A stretch of DNA of 20,704 nt from CAZDOD01 sp964506935 (GTDB lineage: Bacteria > Desulfobacterota > Zymogenia > Zymogenales > Zymogenaceae): assembly GCA_964506935.1 (NCBI GenBank), contig CAZDOD010000034.1, positions 1-20,704 of the forward strand. The letters are read 5' to 3'. Each line of letters opens with the position of its first letter. The stretch's first letter is position 1. A program made the translations under genes and the position numbers. A model generated the notes under the pieces. It worked only from the letters and a program-made list of their open reading frames with translations. It was not told where the DNA came from and did not search any database. Shown piece by piece: positions 1 through 8,211 of the stretch.

Positions 1-1403
1 ATGTCGTAAATACTTCCCGTTGGGGATCCCGAATAGCGGGAGTAGGTTGCCGGAGTGGAGATGTCCTTTACCACTATGTGTCTGCTCAAATCCCTTATAA
101 GATACTTCTCGATCTTATCTATAAAAAAATCTCCCCAGCGTTCCTTCTCTTCCTTATATCTTTTCCGGTCGTTTTCCCTCCATTTCAGCCAGTTGTTCAT
201 CCCGAAGGGTACGCCCCGTATCGTAATTGTATTTTTCGCCCCTGTGGTGAGAGACGGGCATATGGCCCCGGCATGAAAGCAGTCATCTGTAAAAGCATTA
301 TCTCCGGCCAAAAAACCATCAAAGAGTTTACCCATAGTCCCAATCCCTGTGGAAACGACATTGTAGGGGTAGTCTATATCCATTTTCTTGAGGTCAATTT
401 TGTCGTCCAATCCCAGTGCAATGTTTATAGATGACGGTGACATCACCGTATTCTTCAAACGTTCAACATATTTCGGTGGGAGGTTATCGTCTCCAACCAA
501 TTTGTGCATCGCCACCATCGGATCGATAGTCGTAATTATCTTTTCCGCCCTTATCATCCCCTTTTCACCTTTTACCTTGACCCCAACCGCTTTCCCATCT
601 TTTACCACTATTTTTTCCGCGGGAGCCGAAAGTAAAAGCTCCCCTCCGAGTTTCTGAAAGAGCTGGGTCATTTTTGCGGGAAACTCATCGTAAAAACCGT
701 ATGGCCTAAAACACTTTGTCATAGAAGAAAGCATCGCCCCGGTAGCCAGGATCGCCGAAGCCCTGTCTGACGGCACGCCGGAAAAGGCCGCAAAGGTGTC
801 AAGAACCTCCCGTAGCTTGATATTTGTAATACCGAATTTATCCAAAAGATCAGAATATGTGCGATTTAGACTCATCACAACCTTGGGGGCGACAAAGGGC
901 GTTAAAACCATATCCTTTGATTTTGGCAGCGCCTTTAGCTTTCTCACCTGGGTGAAAAGATTAACCGAATAATCCATCAACTTCTTTATTTTCTTGGCGT
1001 CTTCGGGGAAGATACCAGACAGATATTCGGCAAAGTTTTCCGGCCCGGTTGGAATCTTGTATTCATCAACCTCGTCACCGTGAACCACGATCCGCCTCAT
1101 GAAGTTCGTCTTATAACGCTTTAAATTCAGATCCAAACCTATATAATCCAAAACGGCGGTCAAATCGGGAAAGAGCTGGGTCGTCTCAAAAATATATCCA
1201 TTCTTCTCGTACGCCGTAACATAGCCGCCCGTATAGCCGTTCTTATCTAAGATGAGCGTCTTTTTCCCCTCGGTATTTAAAAGCCACATGACACCCGAAC
1301 TAAGACCGCTGATACCCGCACCGATAATTATGAGATCGTAAGAATCTCCGCCCGAGTAGTTAGATTTTATTTTGTCCTTCGCCAATTTTATTTTTTCTGT
1401 CAT
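1..1403 (-). CDS. FAD/NAD(P)-dependent oxidoreductase, phytoene desaturase/CrtISO-like (C-terminus off window)
   Basis: The minus strand is open from an ATG at 1403 through 467 codons to the window edge, so the stop lies outside. The ATG follows a good Shine-Dalgarno (GGGAGG). Near the N-terminus is a dinucleotide-binding beta-alpha-beta signature, YDLIIIGAGISGLSSG, with the GxGxxG core at residues 28-33. A GGYVTAYEKNGY stretch follows, as in amine-oxidase/phytoene-desaturase flavoproteins. The last visible residues (TPATYSRYSGSPTGSIYD) match the conserved start of the C-terminal FAD-binding segment in CrtI/CrtISO-like enzymes, so probably only a few tens of residues are missing. The substrate cannot be told: the family includes carotenoid desaturases and isomerases and many uncharacterised redox enzymes. 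No other carotenoid gene is visible. It is transcribed divergently from the aldolase gene, from a promoter at 1467-1495. Confidence 0.88.
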   Translation of the reverse strand, partial: MTEKIKLAKDKIKSNYSGGDSYDLIIIGAGISGLSSGVMWLLNTEGKKTLILDKNGYTGGYVTAYEKNGYIFETTQLFPDLTAVLDYIGLDLNLKRYKTNFMRRIVVHGDEVDEYKIPTGPENFAEYLSGIFPEDAKKIKKLMDYSVNLFTQVRKLKALPKSKDMVLTPFVAPKVVMSLNRTYSDLLDKFGITNIKLREVLDTFAAFSGVPSDRASAILATGAMLSSMTKCFRPYGFYDEFPAKMTQLFQKLGGELLLSAPAEKIVVKDGKAVGVKVKGEKGMIRAEKIITTIDPMVAMHKLVGDDNLPPKYVERLKNTVMSPSSINIALGLDDKIDLKKMDIDYPYNVVSTGIGTMGKLFDGFLAGDNAFTDDCFHAGAICPSLTTGAKNTITIRGVPFGMNNWLKWRENDRKRYKEEKERWGDFFIDKIEKYLIRDLSRHIVVKDISTPATYSRYSGSPTGSIYD

Positions 1404-1466
1404 ATCCACCTCCCAATAAGAAAAGATTTTTTTAAATCCCATCAGAATACCAAAAATGACAAAAAC

Positions 1467-1495
1467 ATTCTACTCCCTGTAGTATCCATTGTCAA
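1467..1495 (-). promoter_or_regulatory. sigma70-like promoter for the flavoprotein gene
   Basis: On the minus strand a perfect -35 TTGACA (1495-1490) and a -10 TAGAAT (1472-1467, 5 of 6 matches) are separated by exactly 17 bases. The predicted transcript starts near 1460, about 57 bases before the ATG at 1403. Confidence 0.7.
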
Positions 1496-1524
1496 AGACG
1501 GTTTCTCCTTTTCGTGTTTTTCGC

Positions 1525-1553
1525 TTGACTCGAAATGACCTTTTCCCTATATT
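1525..1553 (+). promoter_or_regulatory. sigma70-like promoter for the aldolase gene
   Basis: -35 TTGACT (1525-1530, 5 of 6) and -10 TATATT (1548-1553, 5 of 6) with a 17-base spacer. The predicted start of transcription is near 1560, about 84 bases before the chosen ATG at 1644. It lies back to back with the minus-strand promoter; the two -35 boxes are 29 bases apart. Confidence 0.7.
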
Positions 1554-1643
1554 AATGATTGATTGAGCTAGACATAAGAAATCTTCAATGTGATAATTTT
1601 AGGCTTGGATAATCAAAAAAGCAATGGGAGAGGAGAAAATAAA

Positions 1644-2426
1644 ATGGATTGGGGAATGAAAAACCGCCTTTCGAGGCTCATCCAGCCCGACGGACGCTGT
1701 TTCTTCATGCCGATAGACCACGGATATTTTCTGGGCCCCGTGGATAAGCTTGAAAAGCCCAATGAGACGATAAAACCGATCATGCCGTACTTCGACGCCC
1801 TCTTCGTTACGAGGGGCGTCCTGCGCTCGTGCATAGACCCCGCCTTTGATAAGCCGATCATCCTCAGGGTTTCGGGCGGGACGAGCTTTCTGGGAGGGGA
1901 CCTTGCGAACGAGGGGATCACGACATCAATAAAAGAGGCCGTTCGCATAAATGCCTCGGCGGTCGGCCTCTCGATCTTTGTAGGAAGCGAATACGAGCAC
2001 AATTCCCTGATGAACCTTGCGAAGCTCGTCAACGACGCTGAAGAATACGGCATCCCGGTAATGGCGGTGACCGCGGTGGGCAAAGAGCTTGAGAAGCGAA
2101 AATTCCGCTACATCTCCCTGTGCTGCCGAATAGCCGCAGAGCTCGGCGCAAAGGTCGTCAAAACCTACTGGTGTGAAAACTTCGAAAAGGTAACAGAGAG
2201 CTGCCCCGTCCCCGTCGTCATGGCGGGAGGCCCGAAGTGCAAGACCGAGCTCGAGGTCTTTGAATTTGTTCACGACGGGTTAAAAAAGGGCGCCATCGGG
2301 ATTAACCTCGGGAGGAACGTCTGGCAGGACAAAAATCCGGTAGCAATGGCGAAGGCACTAAACGCCATAGTCCACGAGGACAAAGACCCGAGTGAGGCGC
2401 AGGATATCTATTTGAAATCCAAGTGA
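1644..2426 (+). CDS. LsrF/DhnA-type class I aldolase (DeoC/FbaB superfamily)
   Basis: A 260-residue TIM-barrel aldolase-like protein. The ATG at 1644 is preferred over an in-frame ATG at 1590 because AGGAG sits 8 bases before it, and conserved family sequence begins just after it (GMKNRLSRLIQPDGR). Family landmarks are PIDHGYFLGP near residue 23, VTRGVLRS near 55, RVSGGTS near 75, NASAVG and VGSEYEH near 103-119, and VVKTYW, whose Lys173 aligns with the Schiff-base lysine of LsrF-type enzymes. PVVMAGGPK and GAIGINLGRNVWQ form the C-terminal phosphate-binding region. E. coli LsrF is a thiolase acting on 3-hydroxy-5-phosphonooxypentane-2,4-dione in autoinducer-2 breakdown. No lsr transporter, kinase or regulator is present here, so the substrate may be another phosphorylated keto compound. 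The dehydrogenase gene follows 83 bases downstream and may share the transcript. Confidence 0.9.
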   Translation: MDWGMKNRLSRLIQPDGRCFFMPIDHGYFLGPVDKLEKPNETIKPIMPYFDALFVTRGVLRSCIDPAFDKPIILRVSGGTSFLGGDLANEGITTSIKEAVRINASAVGLSIFVGSEYEHNSLMNLAKLVNDAEEYGIPVMAVTAVGKELEKRKFRYISLCCRIAAELGAKVVKTYWCENFEKVTESCPVPVVMAGGPKCKTELEVFEFVHDGLKKGAIGINLGRNVWQDKNPVAMAKALNAIVHEDKDPSEAQDIYLKSK

Positions 2427-2509
2427 GGCGGGGAAAGGGATACCAATTTTATCAAATCCAAGACATAAAATTCACGCCCGATATAAAATACAAAATCTAG
2501 GGAAAATCG

Positions 2510-3535
2510 ATGCGCGCCGCCGTTTACTATAGCAACAATGACATAAGGATCGAAGAACTCCCCGTCCCGAAGATAAGGGGGGGCGAGATGCTAGTTAAGG
2601 TAATCGCCTCCGGCATATGCGGAAGCGACGTCATGGAGTGGTATCGCAAGCCCAAAGCCCCCTTGGTCCTGGGACACGAGATAGCCGGCGAGGTCTTCGA
2701 GGTCGCAGATGGCGTGTCGAGATTTAAAGTTGGAGACAGGGTCTTCGTCTCCCACCACGTCCCGTGCAACACCTGCCGTTATTGCCTCTCGGGAAACCAC
2801 ACCGTATGTGATACCTTGAGGACCACAAATTTCGACCCCGGCGGGTTCGCCGAATATCTGCGGGTCCCGAAGATCAATATGGATAGCGGCGTCTTTATCC
2901 TCCCCGACGGGATGTCCTTTGACGACGGCGCCTTCATCGAGCCCTTGGCCTGCGTCGTCAGGGGACAAAGGCTCGCTGATCTCAGGCCGGGCCGGTCGGT
3001 CCTCGTCCTCGGGAGCGGAATCTCGGGGATACTCCACATCGCCCTCGCCAGGGCGTCGGGTGCCGATAAGATAGTGGCAACCGATGTCTCCAAATATCGT
3101 CTTGACGCCGCAAGGCGCTTTGGGGCCGACGAAACGATCCACGGCGAAGATGACGTCCCGAAGATTCTTCTAAAAGTCAACGACGGGAGGCTCGCCGATA
3201 TAGTAATCGTCGCCACCGGGGCGAAATCGGCCTTCTCACGGGCCCTCAAATCGGTAGACCGTGGGGGAACGATTCTCCTGTTCGCCCCTACGGAGCCCAG
3301 CGTCGAACTACCACTCCCCCTTTACGATCTCTGGCGGGACGGGATAAAGATGATACCCTCTTACGGCGCCGCACCGAAAGATATCGAGGAGGCGATCGAG
3401 CTTATCGGTAGTGGAAAGATCCCCGTAAGAGACATGATCACCCACAGGCTCCCCCTCGTAGAAACAGGAAGGGGTTTTCAGATCGCTCATGCGGGAGATA
3501 AATCCATCAAGGTTATCATCGAGCCCCAGAGATGA
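2510..3535 (+). CDS. Zinc-dependent medium-chain dehydrogenase (sorbitol/threonine dehydrogenase-like)
   Basis: A 341-residue alcohol dehydrogenase of the MDR superfamily, full length for the group. Catalytic zinc ligands are visible as Cys37 (GICGSD), His56-Glu57 (LGHE) and Glu144 (FIEPLAC). The structural zinc site is complete with Cys86, Cys89, Cys92 and Cys100. The Rossmann domain has VLVLGSGISG at about 164-173 and an acidic residue at the end of the second strand (Asp192, VATDVSKYR), which favours NAD over NADP. AGGG lies 7 bases before the ATG. The neighbouring LsrF-type aldolase suggests that both act on one small polyol, hydroxy-ketone or sugar-like substrate, which the sequence does not identify. 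It is not a short-chain or iron-type alcohol dehydrogenase. Confidence 0.92.
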   Translation: MRAAVYYSNNDIRIEELPVPKIRGGEMLVKVIASGICGSDVMEWYRKPKAPLVLGHEIAGEVFEVADGVSRFKVGDRVFVSHHVPCNTCRYCLSGNHTVCDTLRTTNFDPGGFAEYLRVPKINMDSGVFILPDGMSFDDGAFIEPLACVVRGQRLADLRPGRSVLVLGSGISGILHIALARASGADKIVATDVSKYRLDAARRFGADETIHGEDDVPKILLKVNDGRLADIVIVATGAKSAFSRALKSVDRGGTILLFAPTEPSVELPLPLYDLWRDGIKMIPSYGAAPKDIEEAIELIGSGKIPVRDMITHRLPLVETGRGFQIAHAGDKSIKVIIEPQR

Positions 3536-3624
3536 AAATTATAATATTCCACGGAAGCTTGAGGGGCGAACGGAAGGGGTTGTCGCAAAACTGTTGATAT
3601 ATAATAAAAAACGGGGATCGGATC

Positions 3625-3654
3625 GGCCGACCGATGTGTCGGCCCGAAATTTTT
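3625..3654 (+). terminator. Hairpin with short T run after the dehydrogenase gene
   Basis: A perfect 7-bp stem GGCCGAC/GTCGGCC (3625-3631 with 3638-3644) with a 6-base loop, followed after five bases by five Ts (3650-3654). A second, AT-rich 10-bp stem (3650-3659 with 3672-3681) overlaps the T run. The interval 3536-3792 separates convergent genes, so termination here is expected. The T run is short and set back from the stem, which keeps confidence moderate. Confidence 0.45.
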
Positions 3655-3792
3655 GGGCACGGAAATTTATATGCCCAAAAAAACTCTACGAATGTCATTA
3701 CGAACATCCAAAAGGGTGTGAAGAAATCGTTTACGACCTACCGCAAGGACACGTAAGACATTTTCAAATGGAATGAAATAGTTATAAGCTTT

Positions 3793-5172
3793 CTAATTTA
3801 TCAGGTCTTGGATGAACTTAGCCAGCTGCTTTAAGTTCCTGCATTCCCTCGCCTCCGTGACGTAGGGGAGGAACTCCTTCATGTCAGAGTCCCCGCTCCC
3901 CCACCAGCTCTCGGGCTCGGGATTGAGCCAATATATCTTTCTCGCCTTCCCCTTCATCTTCTCAAGTGCCCATGAGTTGTGGGCCATGTAGTTGTTTCTC
4001 GCATCGCCTATGATGATGATCGTCGTCCTCTTGTTCACGATGTCGAGATAATCCTTGTAGAATCTGTCAAGGACGTCGCCGTAATCAGTATAGCTGTAAA
4101 AGTTGATCCCGGCCTCGTATATCAATTTCCCTATGGCCTCGTTGATCTCGTATCTGTTAAAGCAATCGGTGACCTCGCCCAAATCCGATACGAAGACGAA
4201 CGAGCGGACCCTGTCGAACTGGTCCTGCAGGGAGTAGAGAAGGTTTAGCATAAATCGTGAGGCGTTCCAGACCGAGCGCGAGACGTCGCACAGGGTAACG
4301 ATCTGTCCCTTTTTCTTCCTCTTCTTTTTGAAGATGACTTTTATTGGGACGCCGCCGTACTGTTGGGATAACCTCAATGTGCGCTTTATATCGAATCGTC
4401 CGCGGCGCACCCTTTTCTCCCTCAATGAGAGGACGTCCTTGATCTTTTTGACGAGATCCCGTATCACATCCCTCATCTCCTGTATCTCTTTTTCCGTGAG
4501 CTCGGAGAAATTCCTCTCTCCCAGGTCGTCGGGGATCTGGAGGTCTTTTTTTGCGCCCTGATGCTTTTTCTCCTCGCGCTTTATCATGCCCCGCATCATG
4601 GCCCTGACCTGCTCGTATCGCATATTGAAGAGCCAGCGGACATCATCCTCACCTATGCCGTTTTCAAGCTGTCCCCTCTCGCGCAGGAGGTCGACGAAGC
4701 TATCGAGCTCCCGCTCCAAGCCCCAGCCGCTCATCATCCCCGCCATCTTGGTGAAGTAGTAGCCGGACTGGATCGCATAGCGGATATCGGAGAGATTCAC
4801 CTCATCGGCCGCCATCATGACCATTTCCATTATGACCTTGCTGTCCCCCTGCATCATCCCGACAAAACGCTCGGAGAAGTTGCCGTTGAGGTCACTAAAA
4901 AGCGAGGAGAGTTTATCGTCTTCCAAGGTCTCCGTTCCCCCGGCAAGCTCGATCAGAGATTGGGGGGAAAAATAGATTCCGAAAAGCTCTTCAAAGAGTT
5001 CAAGGTCCCGGTTGTCCTTGATCAGTGTCGATCTGAGGGTTGCTTTGAAGATCGAGCGGTCTTCCAGCCCCACCTTTGACACCCCGTTAAGTGCGTCCAT
5101 CGTCTCGGAGAGCGACACCCTCGCCCCGCGAAATTTCAGCCCGTCGATGAAATCAAGGATTATATCCTGCAT
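3793..5172 (-). CDS. VWA domain-containing CoxE-like protein
   Basis: A 459-residue protein with a C-terminal von Willebrand factor A domain of the CoxE type. The metal-ion-dependent adhesion site appears as CDVSRS (Asp296, Ser298, Ser300) after a hydrophobic strand; a later strand, TTIIIIGDARNN, carries the matching acidic residue. As usual in CoxE-like proteins, the VWA domain is preceded by arginine/lysine-rich stretches (REKRVRRGRFD; FKKKRKKKG). The N-terminal 250 residues are helical and charged. CoxE-like proteins normally work with a MoxR-type AAA+ ATPase as an insertion or activation pair for metalloenzymes, but no such ATPase gene adjoins this one. The start at 5172 has only a weak AAGTGA element upstream. 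The sequence does not tell the client protein. Confidence 0.85.
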   Translation of the reverse strand: MQDIILDFIDGLKFRGARVSLSETMDALNGVSKVGLEDRSIFKATLRSTLIKDNRDLELFEELFGIYFSPQSLIELAGGTETLEDDKLSSLFSDLNGNFSERFVGMMQGDSKVIMEMVMMAADEVNLSDIRYAIQSGYYFTKMAGMMSGWGLERELDSFVDLLRERGQLENGIGEDDVRWLFNMRYEQVRAMMRGMIKREEKKHQGAKKDLQIPDDLGERNFSELTEKEIQEMRDVIRDLVKKIKDVLSLREKRVRRGRFDIKRTLRLSQQYGGVPIKVIFKKKRKKKGQIVTLCDVSRSVWNASRFMLNLLYSLQDQFDRVRSFVFVSDLGEVTDCFNRYEINEAIGKLIYEAGINFYSYTDYGDVLDRFYKDYLDIVNKRTTIIIIGDARNNYMAHNSWALEKMKGKARKIYWLNPEPESWWGSGDSDMKEFLPYVTEARECRNLKQLAKFIQDLIN

Positions 5173-5523
5173 TTTTATTTCACTTGGACAGTATCAATAA
5201 CACAATACAAAAACACAATATCCCACCATCGACTATTATGATCTCATAAAAACGCACGCATTGTCAAGGCATAAGGAACTGTCGCAAAATGACAATCTTA
5301 GATTTCAGTCACAAACTAAGGGGTGCCATGTCAAATTAAACTTTTGATTTGAAGAGGCCTGATTCCTTTTTGTTCAATATCATAAACTTCGTCTGAGATG
5401 AGATACAGCTTTAAAAATTGCATTTTAGTCTTCTTAAAGAGTTAAGTAGTAAGAGGGATTGACACAAACCTCGTATTCTGATAGATTTCCAATATCCAAC
5501 CTAATAATCCTCTTGGAGTATAG
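5173..5523. other. Divergent intergenic region between the VWA gene and polA
   Basis: A 351-base AT-rich stretch between two divergently transcribed genes. On the plus strand it holds a credible polA promoter (5459-5487). On the minus strand there is a perfect TTGACA (5267-5262), but no -10 box at standard distance; the nearest CATAAT is 21 bases away. I found no tRNA, no small ORF with a ribosome binding site, and no strong hairpin. Confidence 0.6.
5459..5487 (+). promoter_or_regulatory. sigma70-like promoter for polA
   Basis: Perfect -35 TTGACA (5459-5464), a 17-base spacer and -10 TAGATT (5482-5487, 4 of 6). The expected transcription start near 5494 gives a short leader of about 30 bases before the polA ATG. 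Confidence 0.6.
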
Positions 5524-8211
5524 ATGCCTAAAAGCAACAAAGACCGAAAGACGCTCGCCCTCATCGACGGGAGCTCATACATCTACAGGGCGTTTTACGC
5601 AATCAGGGGGCTCGCCAACTCGAAGGGCTTTCCGACCGGGGCGGTTTACGGCTTCATCAATATGCTGAAAAAAGTGATAAACGATAAAAAGCCCGACTAT
5701 ATCGCCGTGGCATTTGACGCCAAAGGCCCCAACTTCAGACACGAGATTTACCCCGAATATAAGGCAAACCGCCCCGAGATGCCCGAAGACCTTAGGCCCC
5801 AGATCCCGAAGATCAAGGAACTCGTAGACGCATACAATGTCAAAAGCTTCGAGGTATCGGGATTTGAGGCTGACGACATCATCGGAACCGTCGTCTCGAA
5901 ACTCTCGGATGATGTAGACATCGTCATCATAACGGGAGACAAGGACATGTCCCAATTGGTCTCGGATCACACAACGCTCCTCGATACGATGAAGGACAAG
6001 GTTGTTGATATCGAGAGCGTAAAGGAAAACTACGGAACTTCCGGAGATGGGATCGTCGAGCTATTCGGCCTCTCGGGCGACACCACCGATAACATCCCCG
6101 GGATCCCCGGAATCGGCGAAAAGACCGCCGTGGAGCTGATAAAAAAATATGGTACCATCGAAAACCTCATAGAGAACGTCGACGACTTTTCCGGCAAAAA
6201 GCGGGAGAATATTAAAAAGCACGGCGAATTGGCGCTCCTCTCCCGAAGGCTCTTCAGAATCGATCGGGACGTCCCGATCGAGGTCTCACTGGAAGAGATG
6301 GATATCAAGGAACCTGAAGCCGAGAAGTTAAAAAAGCTATTTTTGGAGCTCGAATTCACATCCCTCCTCTCCGAGATCGAAGGGCCCGGAAAAGGGATAG
6401 ATGTCCCGTTCGAGACCGTCCTAGACGAAAAAAGGCTAAAGGAGATAATCGAGGAGGCGGAAAAAACGGAGTGGCTTTCCGTCGATACCGAGACCACGTC
6501 AAAGAATCCGATGGAGGCCGATCTTGTCGGGATATCACTATGCTTCGATAAAAAATCCTCATACTACATCCCATTGGCGCATAGATACATCGGCGCCCCG
6601 AAACAGCTCGATATGAAAGAGGCGCTAAATCTCCTGTCTCCGATACTTTCCGACCCGAAGGTAAAAAAGGTCGGCCAGAACATCAAGTACGACTACATCG
6701 TTTTAAAAAAATATGGGATAGAAATATCGCCCATCAGTTTCGATACCATGGTCGCGTCCTACGTCATCAATCCCTCAAGGAAGGCCCACAACCTCGACGC
6801 GATATCGATGGGATATCTCGGACACCGCACGATAACCTACAAGGATGTGGCCGGCAGCGGAAAGGGACAGCTTACTTTCGACATGGTCGATATAGATACG
6901 GCATCAAGATACTCCGCCGAGGATTCCTTTGTCGTGTTTAATCTCATGCCGATTTTGAAAGAAAAGCTCATTGAGCTCTCGACAGATAAGCTCTTTTACG
7001 ACGTTGAGGTCCCCCTAATCAAGATTTTGGCGGATATGGAGATTTGCGGCGTCAGGGTCGATGAAAAGCTACTCGCTGTCCTGTCCGCGGAGTTTAGATC
7101 GAAAATTTCCGAGCTGGAAAAAAAGATAACTGACCTCGCGGGAGAAATATTCAACATCAACTCCACCCAACAGCTCGCTAAAGTCCTATTCGAAAAAATG
7201 CGGATCCCCGTAATCAAAAAGACCAAGACCGGATACTCCACAGACAACGACGTACTTACTACCCTCTCAGGAGAGTACCCGATCGCCGCCGATGTCCTAG
7301 AATACCGGAGCCTTGCAAAGCTTAAATCCACCTATGTCGATTCTCTCCCCAAGCTGATCAACAAAAAGACGGGGAGGATCCACACCTCCTATAACCAAAC
7401 TGTAACCGCCACCGGGCGCCTCTCATCTTCAGACCCGAATCTACAGAATATCCCGATAAGGACCTCCGAGGGGAGGAGAATCAGGGAAGCATTTATCCCC
7501 GACGAGGGGCATATCTTTATTAGCTCCGACTACTCCCAGATAGAGCTAAGGCTCCTCGCCCACTTCTCAAAAGATCCCGCCCTAATAGAGGCGTTTGCAA
7601 GGGGGGAGGATATCCACCAGAGCACCGCCTCCTTGATTTTTGGGGTCGGGCCAAATGATGTGACACCGGAGATGCGAAGGAAGGCCAAGACCATAAACTT
7701 CGGGATAATCTACGGCATCTCCGCCCACGGTCTCTCCCAGCAGCTGGGGATCCCCCACGCCGAGGCCCAGAAGTTCATCGATTCCTACTTCGAGAAGTTT
7801 TCCGGAGTCAGAAAATATTTTGACGATGTGATGAAAAGGGCAGAGGCCGATGGCTTTGTCACCACGATCATGGACAGGAGACGCTACCTCCCCGAGCTCA
7901 AAAGCACCGACAGAAATATAAAGTCCTTCGCACAGAGAATGGCAATAAACACCCCCGTCCAGGGGAGTGCGGCGGATATCATCAAGATAGCCATGATAAA
8001 TTTGAATCGGCGCCTTGTGGCCGAAGGTCTAAAGGCACGGATGATCCTCCAGGTCCACGACGAGCTGGTCATAGAGGCCCCCCAGGACGAAGTAGAAAAG
8101 GTGAGGCAGGCCACGATAGAGGAGATGGAGGGAGTCAAGGGCGTGATGGCGCTCTCCGTCCCGATTGATGTGGATGTAAATACAGGCAAAAATTGGAGTG
8201 AGGTGCATTGA
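5524..8211 (+). CDS. polA: DNA polymerase I
   Basis: An 895-residue full-length Pol I with three domains. The 5' nuclease domain (about 10-290) shows Asp15, Asp65, the acidic pair Asp117-Asp118 (FEADDIIG), Asp139 and Asp141 (TGDKDMS), and a helix-hairpin-helix near NIPGIPGIGEKTA. The 3'-5' proofreading domain (about 310-500) keeps all exonuclease motifs: DTETT with Asp321/Glu323, QNIKYDYIVL with Asp390, and YSAED with Asp467. The polymerase domain has motif A SSDYSQIE (Asp669), motif B RRKAKTINFGIIYG (Arg718, Lys722, Phe726, Tyr730) and motif C VHDEL (Asp846, Glu847). Phe726, the equivalent of E. coli Phe762, predicts normal discrimination against dideoxynucleotides. Its roles are gap filling, Okazaki fragment processing and repair. 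GGAG lies 5 bases before the ATG. The stop TGA shares one base with the ATG of the next gene. Confidence 0.98.
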   Translation: MPKSNKDRKTLALIDGSSYIYRAFYAIRGLANSKGFPTGAVYGFINMLKKVINDKKPDYIAVAFDAKGPNFRHEIYPEYKANRPEMPEDLRPQIPKIKELVDAYNVKSFEVSGFEADDIIGTVVSKLSDDVDIVIITGDKDMSQLVSDHTTLLDTMKDKVVDIESVKENYGTSGDGIVELFGLSGDTTDNIPGIPGIGEKTAVELIKKYGTIENLIENVDDFSGKKRENIKKHGELALLSRRLFRIDRDVPIEVSLEEMDIKEPEAEKLKKLFLELEFTSLLSEIEGPGKGIDVPFETVLDEKRLKEIIEEAEKTEWLSVDTETTSKNPMEADLVGISLCFDKKSSYYIPLAHRYIGAPKQLDMKEALNLLSPILSDPKVKKVGQNIKYDYIVLKKYGIEISPISFDTMVASYVINPSRKAHNLDAISMGYLGHRTITYKDVAGSGKGQLTFDMVDIDTASRYSAEDSFVVFNLMPILKEKLIELSTDKLFYDVEVPLIKILADMEICGVRVDEKLLAVLSAEFRSKISELEKKITDLAGEIFNINSTQQLAKVLFEKMRIPVIKKTKTGYSTDNDVLTTLSGEYPIAADVLEYRSLAKLKSTYVDSLPKLINKKTGRIHTSYNQTVTATGRLSSSDPNLQNIPIRTSEGRRIREAFIPDEGHIFISSDYSQIELRLLAHFSKDPALIEAFARGEDIHQSTASLIFGVGPNDVTPEMRRKAKTINFGIIYGISAHGLSQQLGIPHAEAQKFIDSYFEKFSGVRKYFDDVMKRAEADGFVTTIMDRRRYLPELKSTDRNIKSFAQRMAINTPVQGSAADIIKIAMINLNRRLVAEGLKARMILQVHDELVIEAPQDEVEKVRQATIEEMEGVKGVMALSVPIDVDVNTGKNWSEVH

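Noticed and set aside
55..657. Overlapping plus-strand open frames at the left end
   Set aside because: They lie antisense to a continuous minus-strand flavoprotein frame with GxGxxG and C-terminal family motifs, and have no ribosome sites.
2591..3142. 183-codon minus-strand open frame
   Set aside because: Antisense to the zinc dehydrogenase, whose metal ligands and Rossmann motif are all intact in the plus frame.
3489..3776. 95-codon plus-strand open frame
   Set aside because: It starts inside the conserved end of the dehydrogenase gene, runs through two hairpins, has no ribosome site and no recognisable protein pattern.
4561..5079. 172-codon plus-strand open frame
   Set aside because: Antisense shadow of the CoxE-like gene; the minus-strand protein has clear VWA motifs.
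5262..5267. Perfect TTGACA on the minus strand upstream of the VWA gene
   Set aside because: No -10 box at 15-19 bases; the nearest CATAAT is 21 bases away, so I do not call a promoter.
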